Assembly: GCF_020616515.1 (NCBI RefSeq)
Contig: NZ_CP085135.1
Location: 6,247,001 to 6,311,000 of the forward strand
DNA from: Mesorhizobium sp. PAMC28654
Lineage (GTDB): Bacteria > Pseudomonadota > Alphaproteobacteria > Rhizobiales > Rhizobiaceae
DNA: 64,000 nt
Direction of reading: 5' to 3'
Part shown: positions 52,456 to 59,989 of the stretch, one piece after another
Position numbering within the stretch: the stretch's first letter is position 1
Layout of the letters: every line of letters starts with the position of its first letter
Position numbers and translations under genes: made by a program
The notes under the pieces: generated by a model
Databases searched by the model: none
What the model saw: the letters and a program-made list of their open reading frames with translations, nothing else
What the model was told of the DNA's origin: nothing

Positions 52456-52986
52456 ATGGAACAACTCATCGAGGAATTCGGCCATCCCACCTACACGTCG
52501 TTTCCGGTCATCGCGGCACGACTTCTCCTGGCGACGCTTTTCGGCGCTGTCATCGGCTTCGAGCGTGAATGGCGCAATCGTCCCGCCGGGCTGCGCACTC
52601 ATGTTCTCGTCTGCCTGGCGGCAGCGACATTCGGTATCCTGACCATCGAGATCATCCATGCGCCGATGTTCGCGCGGGAGTCGGTCAAGGTCGATCCGAT
52701 CCGCGTTGTCGAGGCGGTCACCGCCGGCGTTGCCTTCCTGGCCGCCGGCTCAATCATGCTTTCCCGGGGCGAAGTACACGGCCTGACGACGGGTGCCGGC
52801 ATGTGGCTTGCCGGCGGCATCGGCCTGGCATGCGGGCTTGGCCTGTGGCAGGTGGCCGGCTTCGGAACGCTGCTGGTGCTGATCGTCTCGGGCCTGCTGG
52901 CGCGCCTGTGGATCCCGACGAGCGACGAGCCGCCAAAGCCGCAATCGAAATCGCCGCGCGCTTCCACCACAAAACGCCGAACCTAG
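52456..52986 (+). CDS. MgtC/SapB family membrane protein
   Basis: A 176-residue protein with about five helices. The family signature is ARLLLATLFGAVIGFEREWR (about 20-40) with RPAGLRTHVLVCLAAATFG following; then GVAFLAAGSIMLSRGEVHGL and TTGAGMWLAGGIGLACGLG. MgtC-type proteins support survival at low magnesium or under stress and can act on the F-ATPase in intracellular pathogens; the role in free-living relatives is unclear. AGAGGG precedes the ATG. An exact stress promoter drives it. Confidence 0.86.
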   Translation: MEQLIEEFGHPTYTSFPVIAARLLLATLFGAVIGFEREWRNRPAGLRTHVLVCLAAATFGILTIEIIHAPMFARESVKVDPIRVVEAVTAGVAFLAAGSIMLSRGEVHGLTTGAGMWLAGGIGLACGLGLWQVAGFGTLLVLIVSGLLARLWIPTSDEPPKPQSKSPRASTTKRRT

Positions 52987-53176
52987 CGCGTTGGTCGCCG
53001 TCATGGCGCTCCACAGGGGCGCGTCTGACGACCGCCCTATATCCACGGTTGGTCCCGCCAGCGCGGATGCCATCCGTTTTTCCGGCCAACCTTTTTGCAA
53101 CATGGACGTTAGCCCTTCGTAATACGAAGGAGATGCCCATGCTGGCCAGGTCCGATACGTCGAGAAGAGGGAGGCG

Positions 53177-53482
53177 ATGATGAAGCCGCTTCTCATGCTG
53201 ACTGTCGCCCTGACGCTCACGACGGCGCCCGCCACGGCCCAGACCGAGCAGGGCGACAACCCGCGGGCGGCGACCCGGCCGACGGAAAAATGCCGTGCGC
53301 AAACGGACAGCAGCAAGCAAAAGCCCGCCGACAACACGCTCAGCGAGACGCTGGACAATTGCGGCGGTGTGCTGAATCCGCCCGCCACCGGCGACCAGGG
53401 CATGACGACGCCGCCTCCGGCCGAGGGCAACACGCCGGTGATCAAGCCAGGCGAGGTGCCGGCGCAACCGCCGAAACAGTAG
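53177..53482 (+). CDS. Exported hypothetical proline-rich protein, 101 aa
   Basis: Signal peptide MMKPLLMLTVALTLTTAPAT, cleaved near ATA-QTE. The mature part is polar, with two cysteines (EKCRAQT and LDNCGGVL), and ends in a proline-rich tail (GNTPVIKPGEVPAQPPKQ). The 190 bases before it hold a CTTCG/CGAAG hairpin near 53112. No family recognised. Followed by a strong terminator. Confidence 0.6.
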   Translation: MMKPLLMLTVALTLTTAPATAQTEQGDNPRAATRPTEKCRAQTDSSKQKPADNTLSETLDNCGGVLNPPATGDQGMTTPPPAEGNTPVIKPGEVPAQPPKQ

Positions 53483-53504
53483 TCATTGGCATGAGGAGCA
53501 GAGT

Positions 53505-53536
53505 AAAGGCGGGGAAACCCGCCTTTCAGCTTTTTT
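53505..53536 (+). terminator. Terminator after the proline-rich protein gene
   Basis: Stem AAAGGCGGG / CCCGCCTTT with loop GAAA, then TTTTTT at 53531-53536. Confidence 0.8.
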
Positions 53537-53589
53537 GGACTCACCACTCAATTCTTCCGAAGGACAGAATTACGGCGCGATGAGGACGA

Positions 53590-53614
53590 GGAACCTCCGC
53601 GTTAACAAAACGTT
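53590..53614 (+). promoter_or_regulatory. EcfG-type promoter of the 43-aa membrane peptide
   Basis: GGAAC (53590-53594), 16 bases, CGTT (53611-53614). Exact consensus, 36 bases before the GTG at 53650. Confidence 0.78.
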
Positions 53615-53649
53615 TCTGTCACAAGAGAAAATCTGAAAAGGAATTGAAC

Positions 53650-53781
53650 GTGAGAAATATTGCCAGCACCGCTGCATTTCTTGCCTCGATCGCCATCGTG
53701 ATCGTCATGATGCTGATGGCTCCGAAGAATTTTGGTTTTGATTCTTCCCATCCCATTGTTGAGGCTGGCGCATCGAAATAG
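53650..53781 (+). CDS. Small membrane peptide, 43 aa
   Basis: Begins with GTG after AAGGA (8-base spacing): MRNIASTAAFLASIAIVIVM, then MLMAPKNFGFDSSHPIVEAG and ASK. One transmembrane helix (about 6-24) and a short soluble tail. It is too short for routine gene callers. An exact EcfG-type promoter lies at the right distance, which is the best evidence that it is a real gene. Function unknown; probably a stress-induced membrane peptide. Confidence 0.6.
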   Translation: MRNIASTAAFLASIAIVIVMMLMAPKNFGFDSSHPIVEAGASK

Positions 53782-53842
53782 GGCGAGGCACATGGTTCCA
53801 GTGGCTTGGGATTCCAGGGAGCCTAGTTGCCTGAACAGGGCT

Positions 53843-54088
53843 CTATCCAACCACCACGCCGGCATGGTCGCATAGCGCCGTAAAGACTTCCTGGGCTTGG
53901 GAAGCGCTCTCATCACCATTCATGGCTGCTTCGACCGTCTCGCGCGCGGCCTGATAGAAAGGGCCGCGCCTGGCATGTGGCCAATCGATCAGGATTTCGC
54001 TTGCGTCCTTGAGGGTCGCGACATGGCGGATCGTGTCCGAACCATGCGGCTTGATCCGCATCGGTGCGACCATGGGCAGGTCAACCAT
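53843..54088 (-). CDS. DUF982 family protein, copy 3
   Basis: An 81-residue protein. After a longer N-terminus it reads TIRHVATLKDASEILIDWPH, then GPFYQAARETVEAAMNGDES and ALCDHAGVVV, matching DUF982. Its start overlaps the stop of the DUF982 gene upstream (TGATG), so both come from one stress-promoter transcript. The copies differ widely in sequence. Confidence 0.8.
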   Translation of the reverse strand: MVDLPMVAPMRIKPHGSDTIRHVATLKDASEILIDWPHARRGPFYQAARETVEAAMNGDESASQAQEVFTALCDHAGVVVG

Positions 54089-54339
54089 CAGGATCTCCCG
54101 CCGTCGGACAGCACCGCGGCTTCGCGCGCGGCATCGATCATGGCCTTCATCGCCTTCTCAGGCGGTGTCCAGCCGTCGAGAGCATCACGGCAACTGCGCA
54201 CCGCTGCCCGGTACCGGCGGCCGCCATGTGTCGGCCAATCCCCCAGGCATTCAAGGCCTTCCCAGGCGCTGCGTACGACGCGTTCCCGTGCCGGGCCGAA
54301 TTTCAACCTGACCGGGTGAGGGAAAATCTTGTCGTTCAA
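54088..54339 (-). CDS. DUF982 family protein, copy 2
   Basis: An 83-residue protein: FPHPVRLKFGPARERVVRSA, WEGLECLGDWPTHGGRRYRA and AVRSCRDALDGWTPPEKAMK are in the order of the DUF982 core (strand pair, W-P, AxxxCxxA). Its stop overlaps the start of copy 3. The exact EcfG-type promoter begins 31 bases before the start, so the pair is a small stress operon. Confidence 0.82.
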   Translation of the reverse strand: MNDKIFPHPVRLKFGPARERVVRSAWEGLECLGDWPTHGGRRYRAAVRSCRDALDGWTPPEKAMKAMIDAAREAAVLSDGGRS

Positions 54340-54369
54340 GGTGGTTCTCCGTCGCTTGGAACGCCGGAT

Positions 54370-54394
54370 AACGCTACTGACTGCCCGAGGTTCC
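54370..54394 (-). promoter_or_regulatory. EcfG-type promoter of the DUF982 pair
   Basis: Minus strand GGAAC (54394-54390), 16 bases, CGTT (54373-54370). Exact consensus, 31 bases before the start at 54339. Confidence 0.8.
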
Positions 54395-54408
54395 TGCCCG
54401 GAACGGTT

Positions 54409-54588
54409 TTAGCTCCGTGCGGCCATGTAGGAGTCGAGTTTGCGCCGCGACGGGCCATAACGCTTGATGATGGTCTGGGCTTCGCTCTGTGGGATGCCGT
54501 ATTTCCGCGCGAAGGCGGCGGCTTCGTAGGGTTCTTCACCGGCGACCGGTTTGCGATCCAGGCTGGTCTTCGATTTGACGTCTGTCAT
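54409..54588 (-). CDS. DUF3606 domain protein, 59 aa
   Basis: Starts MTDVKSKTSLDRKPVAGEEP and continues with helical YEAAAFARKYGIPQSEAQTI and IKRYGPSRRKLDSY, matching DUF3606, a single-domain family from Proteobacteria of unknown function. AGGA 7 bases before the ATG at 54588 decides the start. No EcfG-like box was found here, unlike its neighbours. Confidence 0.78.
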   Translation of the reverse strand: MTDVKSKTSLDRKPVAGEEPYEAAAFARKYGIPQSEAQTIIKRYGPSRRKLDSYMAARS

Positions 54589-54767
54589 GGGAAAATCCTC
54601 ATATCTGTTGCCGGAGGAGCCAGGTCTCATTCGCCTGACTGCATTGCCACGGTGGCTCGGGGACGGCCCGGCTGTTTGACGGTACAGATGGGGACTGCGG
54701 GCCCGGCATACAACGGTCAAGGCCCGCCAGCGCGGTTGCCCCTGCGGACCCCGCCCTGCCTCCGCGA

Positions 54768-55049
54768 TCAGGAAGGCGCCTGCATGGCTTGCGATGCCTG
54801 TTCCGCGTCAGCTTCGTGGGGTTGCGGGCAGGTGGTGCACCGGGTGCTTTGTCCGGGGCAGCCACGCTGTTGCGTGCCGGCGGGACAGCAATGACCATTG
54901 GTGTCGTCCCACCGATGGCACTGGAAAACCTGGCCCGCACCGCCGCAGCCATGGCATTCCGGCGCCGTTGACCGGACCAGAAGTGAACGCACCCCGTACT
55001 TCGCACTTACGCCCGACATATGCCCCCACTCGAATGCCTGCCACGGCAT
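54768..55049 (-). CDS. Cysteine-rich small protein (CxxCxGxG motif), tentative
   Basis: An open frame of 93 codons with many cysteines in its second half: ECHGCGGAGQVFQCHRWDDT, then GHCCPAGTQQRGCPGQSTRC and TTCPQPHE. CHGCGGAG resembles one repeat of a DnaJ-type zinc finger. The N-terminal start is not clear (an ATG at 55049 and later ones). It occupies a gap in which no other frame looks coding. The flanks 54589-54767 and 55050-55350 hold nothing recognisable. Confidence 0.35.
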   Translation of the reverse strand: MPWQAFEWGHMSGVSAKYGVRSLLVRSTAPECHGCGGAGQVFQCHRWDDTNGHCCPAGTQQRGCPGQSTRCTTCPQPHEADAEQASQAMQAPS

Positions 55050-55350
55050 ATCAGCCCAAGCTTATATTAAAACGGGAGCAGTTACAGATAAGTTTCACGG
55101 CGCCGGAGCCCGATGGACCCGGTCGAGCGCAAGGCGGTTTCATCCGGATTGAATCCGGTTTCTCCTCTATCCTTTTGTTGGAAATATCTTTTCCGGTAGC
55201 CGGCCCCTGCCTTTCGGGTTCGAAGACGGCCCAGGTCGGCCTGCTGACGGACAGCCGTGGCAGGCTGGTGTCGACCCGCATTGCAGGCAAGTCCTGCAAC
55301 TCTACCCCGTAGCGGTGCGACCGGAATCCGCTCGGTTTTCGGATGGCGCT

Positions 55351-55542
55351 TCAGGCCGGCTTCAGATGCATGGCCGACAGATACATGAGCGCCGAGGCGG
55401 CCTGCCTGCGGTCCCAGCCGGCGGCCTCGACCTTATCGAGGAGCGCCTCGAGGTGAGGGGAAAGCACGTCCCGGCATTCCTTCTCATAGGCGGCGTGCAT
55501 TGCCTTGTGTTGCGGGGCATTGATGGTGAGTGCCTTGGCCAT
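55351..55542 (-). CDS. Small conserved hypothetical protein, 63 aa
   Basis: MAKALTINAPQHKAMHAAYE, then KECRDVLSPHLEALLDKVEA and AGWDRRQAASALMYLSAMHL. All-helical, acidic and soluble. GGAGGGG 10 bases before the ATG at 55542 decides the start over a longer frame. The DRRQAASALMYLS pattern resembles other tiny rhizobial proteins, but no family is assigned. Confidence 0.6.
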   Translation of the reverse strand: MAKALTINAPQHKAMHAAYEKECRDVLSPHLEALLDKVEAAGWDRRQAASALMYLSAMHLKPA

Positions 55543-55834
55543 GTCCGATTTCCCCTCCGTCCAGTTCATGAATCTATAACACCCGCACAGGAATCGGAAT
55601 CGATTTCTGCGAGCCCGGCACATGGATTCAACGGCTTAGAGGCTTTCTGGCCACCCGTTTCGGCAGCCGGCTTGCCCTACCGTATGGGGCGTGCGTCGGA
55701 TTTCACGCGGATCGTCCGCTTGTCGGCATGCGGAAGCCGCTTTGGCGCAGGGCACCCGCCCGCGCAAGCGCATGGCTTCGCGGCCGCCGAGGCTTGGCGT
55801 CAAGATGAACGGACTGGCGAGCATTGATGCGCAA

Positions 55835-55858
55835 AACCCGGCAAGGGGCTGCCGGGTA
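55835..55858 (-). terminator. Terminator of the 56-aa gene
   Basis: Stem ACCCGGCA / TGCCGGGT around AGGGGC, followed on the minus strand by TTTTG. The rest of the gap 55543-55866 shows nothing coding. Confidence 0.6.
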
Positions 55859-55866
55859 AGGCCTGC

Positions 55867-56037
55867 TCAGCGGTCGTCGGCCAGCGTATTCTCGATTGCC
55901 GCGATGTTGAGCTCCAGCCGTGCCACCATCTGCAACGTGCTTGCGCTCGGCATTGTCGCCATCTCGGCCGCCGCGTAGAGGAGCTGGCGTTGCTCAGCCT
56001 TCAGGCGCGCCAGCAATGACTGCAGTTTTTGTTCCAT
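55867..56037 (-). CDS. Small helical hypothetical protein, 56 aa
   Basis: MEQKLQSLLARLKAEQRQLL, then YAAAEMATMPSASTLQMVAR and LELNIAAIENTLADDR: an amphipathic helix-turn-helix likely to dimerise. AAGGGGG before the ATG at 56037 supports this start. A start at 56106 would add 23 residues, but then a near-consensus stress promoter (GGAAC-N16-CGAT, minus strand, 56133-56109) would be too close to the start. Function unknown. Confidence 0.55.
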   Translation of the reverse strand: MEQKLQSLLARLKAEQRQLLYAAAEMATMPSASTLQMVARLELNIAAIENTLADDR

Positions 56038-56214
56038 GTCCCATTCCCCCTTGGCTCGTTGTGCGTCCAAACGGAGGCGCAGCGTGTCCCAAGTTGTTGA
56101 ATCCATGCATCGTGGGTGCCGAAAACCGGTTCCGGTCCTCCGGCCGATGCAACAGCCCGCTCGCGGCCTATAAGGCAGATGGCACAACGTCTCAAGGACG
56201 ATCGGAGAGCAGCC

Positions 56215-56367
56215 ATGAACAATCCGTTCAGCCATGCGAATTCGTGGCGAATTCGTGCGGATTTCCGCACCTCCGCCACGTCGGCTGCCCGCCCGCGCTG
56301 GCTGCCGAGAAGTCGGGGAACCTTGAGCGGACCAGCATCCGGCAAAAAAAGTTTGACGAGCCTGTAG
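56215..56367 (+). CDS. Possible small basic protein, 50 aa
   Basis: MNNPFSHANSWRIRADFRTS, then ATSAARPRWLPRSRGTLSGP and SGKKSLTSL, strongly basic. GGAG lies 9-12 bases before the ATG. Only composition and a ribosome site support it. It is the only candidate in the 318-base gap between the 56-aa gene and the doxX gene. Confidence 0.25.
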   Translation: MNNPFSHANSWRIRADFRTSATSAARPRWLPRSRGTLSGPASGKKSLTSL

Positions 56368-56424
56368 GCGGCGGCCACGGTTGGCCGTCCTTTGGGGAAA
56401 CCAACACCCCTGGGGGACCAAGTC

Positions 56425-56844
56425 ATGTCATCGGAAACCGTTCAATCGCCGCTGAAAACGTCAGCCATTCTCATCGGCCGCCTGATCTTCGCCGCCGTCT
56501 TCCTGATGGCCGTGTCTTTCAAATTCATGGGCATGGGCGCCACCGCCGGCTACATCGCCGCCGCTGGATTTCCCTTTCCCTTGTTCCTGGCCTGGTGCGC
56601 GGCGCTGCTTGAATGCGCCCTGGTCATCTGCTTCCTGACTGGCGCCTTCTTTTCACAGGCCGCCCTTGTCGCCGCCGTCTATGTCCTGTTCCTCGGCTTT
56701 TCCTTTCATGGGCCAGGACACTGGGCCGCCAACCAGGATGAGTTCGGCTTCTTCATCGACCATTTCACGTTCCTGGCCGGACTGCTGTTCGCCGCCGTCA
56801 ACGGGCCAGGCCGCGTGCTGACGCTGACTCCCGGCGGATCCTGA
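56425..56844 (+). CDS. DoxX family membrane protein
   Basis: A 139-residue protein with four helices. AILIGRLIFAAVFLMAVSFK and GYIAAAGFPFPLFLAWCAAL, then LLECALVICFLTGAFFSQAA and the FLAGLLFAAVNGPGR end, give the DoxX pattern (helix 1 RxxxAxxFxxxGxxK, helix 2/3 P...E). DoxX-like proteins influence redox stress and sulfur oxidation complexes. GGGGG before the ATG at 56425 decides the start. Confidence 0.82.
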   Translation: MSSETVQSPLKTSAILIGRLIFAAVFLMAVSFKFMGMGATAGYIAAAGFPFPLFLAWCAALLECALVICFLTGAFFSQAALVAAVYVLFLGFSFHGPGHWAANQDEFGFFIDHFTFLAGLLFAAVNGPGRVLTLTPGGS

Positions 56845-57067
56845 CCTGGGCAAGCTTTGACGATGTGGCGAGCAATCGTCGCATCGTTATTGCGATCGTT
56901 GGCCCCAGCAGACCTTCGGGTTTGCAGGTTGGCATTCATTGTTCCATGGCCAGGGGCCAAATGTGTGGGAGCTCGTTGTCATCCGGATGGCGACATGTGG
57001 TGCGGCGGGCTCCGCCCCTTGACTTCGCTGCATTCCGTCCCAGTTTGATGAGGCGGGAGTTTTCAAA

Positions 57068-57184
57068 ATGCGACACAGCTGGCGAAAGCCGTCCAGTTTC
57101 CTGGAACGGTATTTCGGCGTGGTCATCGCCGTTGGCCTGGTTGCCGGATTGTCGCTGATGGCGATGCTTGGCTATACGCCTTGA
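57068..57184 (+). CDS. Small single-helix membrane peptide, 38 aa
   Basis: MRHSWRKPSSFLERYFGVVI, then AVGLVAGLSLMAMLGYTP. One transmembrane helix after a basic N-terminus, so the C-terminus is probably outside. GGGAG is 9 bases before the ATG. It lies alone in a gap between doxX and the cupin gene. Too short for routine callers. Confidence 0.45.
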   Translation: MRHSWRKPSSFLERYFGVVIAVGLVAGLSLMAMLGYTP

Positions 57185-57212
57185 TGCCATCGCTCTCCAC
57201 AGGCTCCTCGCT

Positions 57213-57647
57213 TCAACCCGGCCGCGGCGCGACGGGGATCAGGCCATGGCGCAGCATGACCTCTTTCATCTTTACCGGGTCGGGCGCGCCGGCGCCAAGG
57301 AGCGCGGCGATCTCGCGGAAATAGCCGGGGCCCAGCGCACCCGGCGTGAGCACGCAGAGGCACGTCGCCGGCGCTTGCGTCTTGTTGGCGAAGCCATGCA
57401 CCACGCCGCGCCTGATGAAGGCGGATTGTCCGGGGCCAATGGCAGTGTCCTGACCGTCGATGTGGAAATTGATGGTGCCGTCCAGCCCATAGACGGCCTC
57501 GTCCCAGCTCTCGTGATAATGCGGGACCGGCATGCGGGCATTGGGCTGCGCCGTCATCTCGAACATGTCGATGCCGCCGTCGGTGGTCTCCCTGGACTGC
57601 AGGAACCGCAGCTCCAGCCCGCCAATGCTTATCGTTTCGGTTGCCAT
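57213..57647 (-). CDS. Cupin-domain protein
   Basis: A 144-residue single-cupin protein. The metal-binding motif 1 is PVPHYHESWDEAVYGLDGTI (near 40, H-x-H then E), and motif 2 is FIRRGVVHGFANKTQAPATC (near 77). Such proteins bind a divalent metal; many are uncharacterised isomerases, dioxygenases or sensors. GGAG before the ATG supports the start. It could be an antibiotic- or sugar-linked cupin; the substrate cannot be read. Confidence 0.82.
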   Translation of the reverse strand: MATETISIGGLELRFLQSRETTDGGIDMFEMTAQPNARMPVPHYHESWDEAVYGLDGTINFHIDGQDTAIGPGQSAFIRRGVVHGFANKTQAPATCLCVLTPGALGPGYFREIAALLGAGAPDPVKMKEVMLRHGLIPVAPRPG

Positions 57648-57796
57648 CTTCCGCTCCTTCAGGGCGTCCGGTCGCGCGCGGCGCCGGAAAAGGCATCATC
57701 ATCACCCTGTGCGAAAAAAGCCAAGGCCTACTTGGCCTCATCTGCCGTTCCCCGAGCAGAGCGCCGCAAAAGGCCTGCTCAATTCCCAGGGAACGC

Positions 57797-58393
57797 CTAT
57801 TGCGGCCTCAGCCAGTTGGCGAGCAGGGTCAGCGGCCAGATCAGTATGTAGGCGATGGAGGCATCGGTCGGCCGCACGAAGGCGACGGCCACACTGGCCA
57901 GCGCGCTGATGCCGATGATCAATGCCGACCGCCAGCCAGTATCGTGGCCCTCGGCCGTGCCGTCCGAAAACAGCGCCGGGTGGGCCCGAAGATGCAGGTT
58001 GCGCAGCACCGCCACCAGTTGGATGGCAACGATGTTGACGGCGTAGATGATGTGCGACTGCGGCAGTTCGTCATGCTCGCCGATCAGCGTGGTGGTGAAG
58101 GGCACGACGCTGGTCACCAGCAGCCAGAGCACCACCAGCCTGAACAGCCGCCCGTCGATATGGCCGACCTGGCGGAAATCCTTGACATGGCGCTGCCAGC
58201 AGAGCGCCAGGATGAGGAAGCTCACCACCCATGAAACGATCTTCGGCCGCAGCGTGGCGAGCGCGCCGAACAGATCGCCATGGATATCGTCGGGCAGCTT
58301 CAACCCGAAGACGAGCAGCGTCATGGTGATGGCGAGAATGCCATCGACGAGGGCGTCCAGGCGATTGCGGGGGAGGTAGGATGGTGCCGGCAT
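57797..58393 (-). CDS. TMEM175-like (DUF1211) potassium channel family protein
   Basis: A 198-residue protein with six hydrophobic segments, the length of bacterial TMEM175 subunits. The N-terminal signature is RNRLDALVDGILAITMTLLV; the family usually shows FSD before GxxAI, and here it reads LVDGI. Later RLFRLVVLWLLVTSVVPFTT is a typical helix pair. It is expected to tetramerise into a K+-leak channel. Starts at 58393 where the signature begins. A 20-base palindrome lies 8 bases upstream. Confidence 0.82.
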   Translation of the reverse strand: MPAPSYLPRNRLDALVDGILAITMTLLVFGLKLPDDIHGDLFGALATLRPKIVSWVVSFLILALCWQRHVKDFRQVGHIDGRLFRLVVLWLLVTSVVPFTTTLIGEHDELPQSHIIYAVNIVAIQLVAVLRNLHLRAHPALFSDGTAEGHDTGWRSALIIGISALASVAVAFVRPTDASIAYILIWPLTLLANWLRPQ

Positions 58394-58400
58394 TTTCCGG

Positions 58401-58420
58401 TTATACGCGATGGCGTATAA
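58401..58420. promoter_or_regulatory. Palindrome before the TMEM175-like gene
   Basis: A perfect inverted repeat, TTATACGC-GATG-GCGTATAA, followed 8 bases on by a further half-site ATATACGC. It lies just upstream of the start at 58393, so it may be an operator or stem-loop in the leader. Confidence 0.45.
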
Positions 58421-58498
58421 ATTTGGATATACGCGACAAAAGCTGGTCGAGCGATCAGGACCGGCCGGCTTCAAATGCACGACAGCTGCGTGGCGGCT

Positions 58499-58804
58499 TC
58501 ACATCTGGTCGTTGTAGGCTTCTTTCATTTGGCCGACCATTCGCGCCAGTTTTGAAAATGAAGGAATGTCGGCTTCCGGCTGGCACTGATTGGCCAGTTC
58601 CAGCAGCCGGATCGGGAAATTGACGGCGTCGCGGCTCGATGACGACATGCCCTCTGACCGTTCTTCGCTGGTCTCGCTGGCTTCGGCCTTCCGCAAGGCG
58701 ATGTCGATTTCCTCGGCGGAGAGTACACCCTTGCGGACTAGCGCGTGGTTGATGGCTGCTATTGCCATCAGCAGACCTTCGATTTGCAGATTGGCTACGT
58801 TCAT
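58499..58804 (-). CDS. Hypothetical protein, 101 aa
   Basis: MNVANLQIEGLLMAIAAINH, then ALVRKGVLSAEEIDIALRKA and EASETSEERSEGMSSSSRDA. Helical and acidic, with a polar linker in the middle and a last helix SFSKLARMVGQMKEAYND. GGGAG before the ATG at 58804 decides the start. It resembles small rhizobial proteins of the DUF-type with an AEEIDxALRxAE helix; function unknown. Confidence 0.6.
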   Translation of the reverse strand: MNVANLQIEGLLMAIAAINHALVRKGVLSAEEIDIALRKAEASETSEERSEGMSSSSRDAVNFPIRLLELANQCQPEADIPSFSKLARMVGQMKEAYNDQM

Positions 58805-59021
58805 GGCTTTGCTCCCATTGACAGGGTCCAACGCGCGACGGCCGGTTACGATCCGAATGACAGTCGGGCCTCGCAAGGCGCGCCGCGCATGAACTGATTC
58901 ATGCGAAGCGCTTAAGCCGTTGTTTCCATGCAGGTCTGACCCTTCGGACGTGGCCGCGATGCCTTGCGTGCGAAATGCGACTATGATGGCCTTGGGCTGG
59001 GTTCGAAGCAGGGAGGTTGTC

Positions 59022-59390
59022 TTGCGCCTTTTACTGGCTATTGGTTTTGCCGTGGCGATGACGACGGCAGCGTCCGCCGGCATGACGATGAATTTCGAAT
59101 GGGGCCCGACGGCCAAGTGCTTTGATCCGAAATCGCCGCCGATCACGCTTTCCGGTGTTCCCGCCGGGACGAAGACCCTGGCGTTCAACATGGTCGATCT
59201 GGATGCTCCCAGCTTCAAGCATGGCGGTGGCACGGTTGCCTTCGGCGGCCAGAAAAATCTGCCCTATGGAGCGTTCAGCTATCGCGGACCATGCCCACCC
59301 AGGCCGCATACCTACGAGATCTCGGTGAGGGCACTCGATGGCAGCGGCAAAGCCCTCGGCACTGCAAAAGCGCGACGACGTTTTCCCTGA
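59022..59390 (+). CDS. YbhB/YbcL-like (PEBP family) exported protein
   Basis: A 122-residue protein. The most likely start is TTG at 59022, five bases after GGGAGG, giving MRLLLAIGFAVAMTTAASAG as signal peptide. The mature part has PEBP landmarks: SPPITLSGVPAGTKTLAFNM, VDLDAPSFKHGGGTVAFGGQ, then YRGPCPPRPHTYEISVRALD. Ligand-binding DxD/P and GPCPP are kept. The family binds small anionic ligands. The C-terminus is short but complete (GTAKARRRFP). Confidence 0.78.
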   Translation: MRLLLAIGFAVAMTTAASAGMTMNFEWGPTAKCFDPKSPPITLSGVPAGTKTLAFNMVDLDAPSFKHGGGTVAFGGQKNLPYGAFSYRGPCPPRPHTYEISVRALDGSGKALGTAKARRRFP

Positions 59391-59403
59391 CGCCGTCGTT
59401 TCC

Positions 59404-59455
59404 TTGACGCAATTCCTGACGGAAAACCGTTTCACACTTTTCCCGAAATTGCTTC
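59404..59455. repeat. Dispersed intergenic repeat, family A (second copy)
   Basis: CTTGACGCAATTCC, GACGGAAAACCGTTT, ACACTTTTCC and AAATTGCTTC in the same order as 13451-13507. Confidence 0.6.
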
Positions 59456-59723
59456 AGCCCTCGCTCCAGCGCTCGCCATATTCGCGCCACAGCGCCTTCA
59501 CTTCCAGGCTGCCGAGGCGGCGCGTCGACGGATCGCCATAGGCGATGGCGACGGCGCTGATGTCGTAGTGGAGATGAGCGGAAGCGACGAACCGGATTGC
59601 CTCGCCCAGCGAACGGCTGCCGATGACCGGATCGGCCTGTCCCCGACCAAGGCTGCGGATGCCGGAAACCGTGGCCGGTGCATGGCGCATCCTGAAGACG
59701 GATGCCATGGCTGGTCTGTCCAT
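59454..59723 (-). CDS. Hypothetical protein, 89 aa
   Basis: MDRPAMASVFRMRHAPATVS, then SLGEAIRFVASAHLHYDISA and VAIAYGDPSTRRLGSLEVKA. A soluble, mixed alpha/beta protein. Twelve residues upstream another ATG exists, but MDRPAMASVF follows a GGAGGC site. A repeat-bearing intergenic region overlaps its 3' end by 2 bases. No family recognised. Confidence 0.5.
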   Translation of the reverse strand: MDRPAMASVFRMRHAPATVSGIRSLGRGQADPVIGSRSLGEAIRFVASAHLHYDISAVAIAYGDPSTRRLGSLEVKALWREYGERWSEG

Positions 59724-59900
59724 GTTGCCTCCGAGTCCCCCGGACGGATGATTCCACAACCGTTGGCGGATAACCAGCCCACACGAAAAGCTGGTTCCAG
59801 CGCCGGCTGGAGAGGTTGCCGAACGGCAAGCCGGTTGCCGGGTGGGGGCAATTGTGCTATTGATTCAGGTATAGCGCTGATTTGCGCCGTGACCTTCCAG

Positions 59901-59925
59901 ACCCGCCGCCGAGGCGGGTTTTTTG
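59901..59925 (+). terminator. Terminator hairpin, copy 1 of a repeated module
   Basis: ACCCGCC-GCCGA-GGCGGGT followed by TTTTTG. Preceded by GCTGATTTGCGCCG, as in the second copy at 60631-60665. Confidence 0.7.
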
Positions 59926-59989
59926 TTTTCACTCCGCGCAAAGCCGCCGGCTTGTCGAACCGGTTGATGTCTGGCATCCTGACCGCGAT

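Noticed and set aside
55051..55299. An 82-codon minus-strand frame
   Set aside because: No ribosome site, motif or typical composition; left as non-coding.
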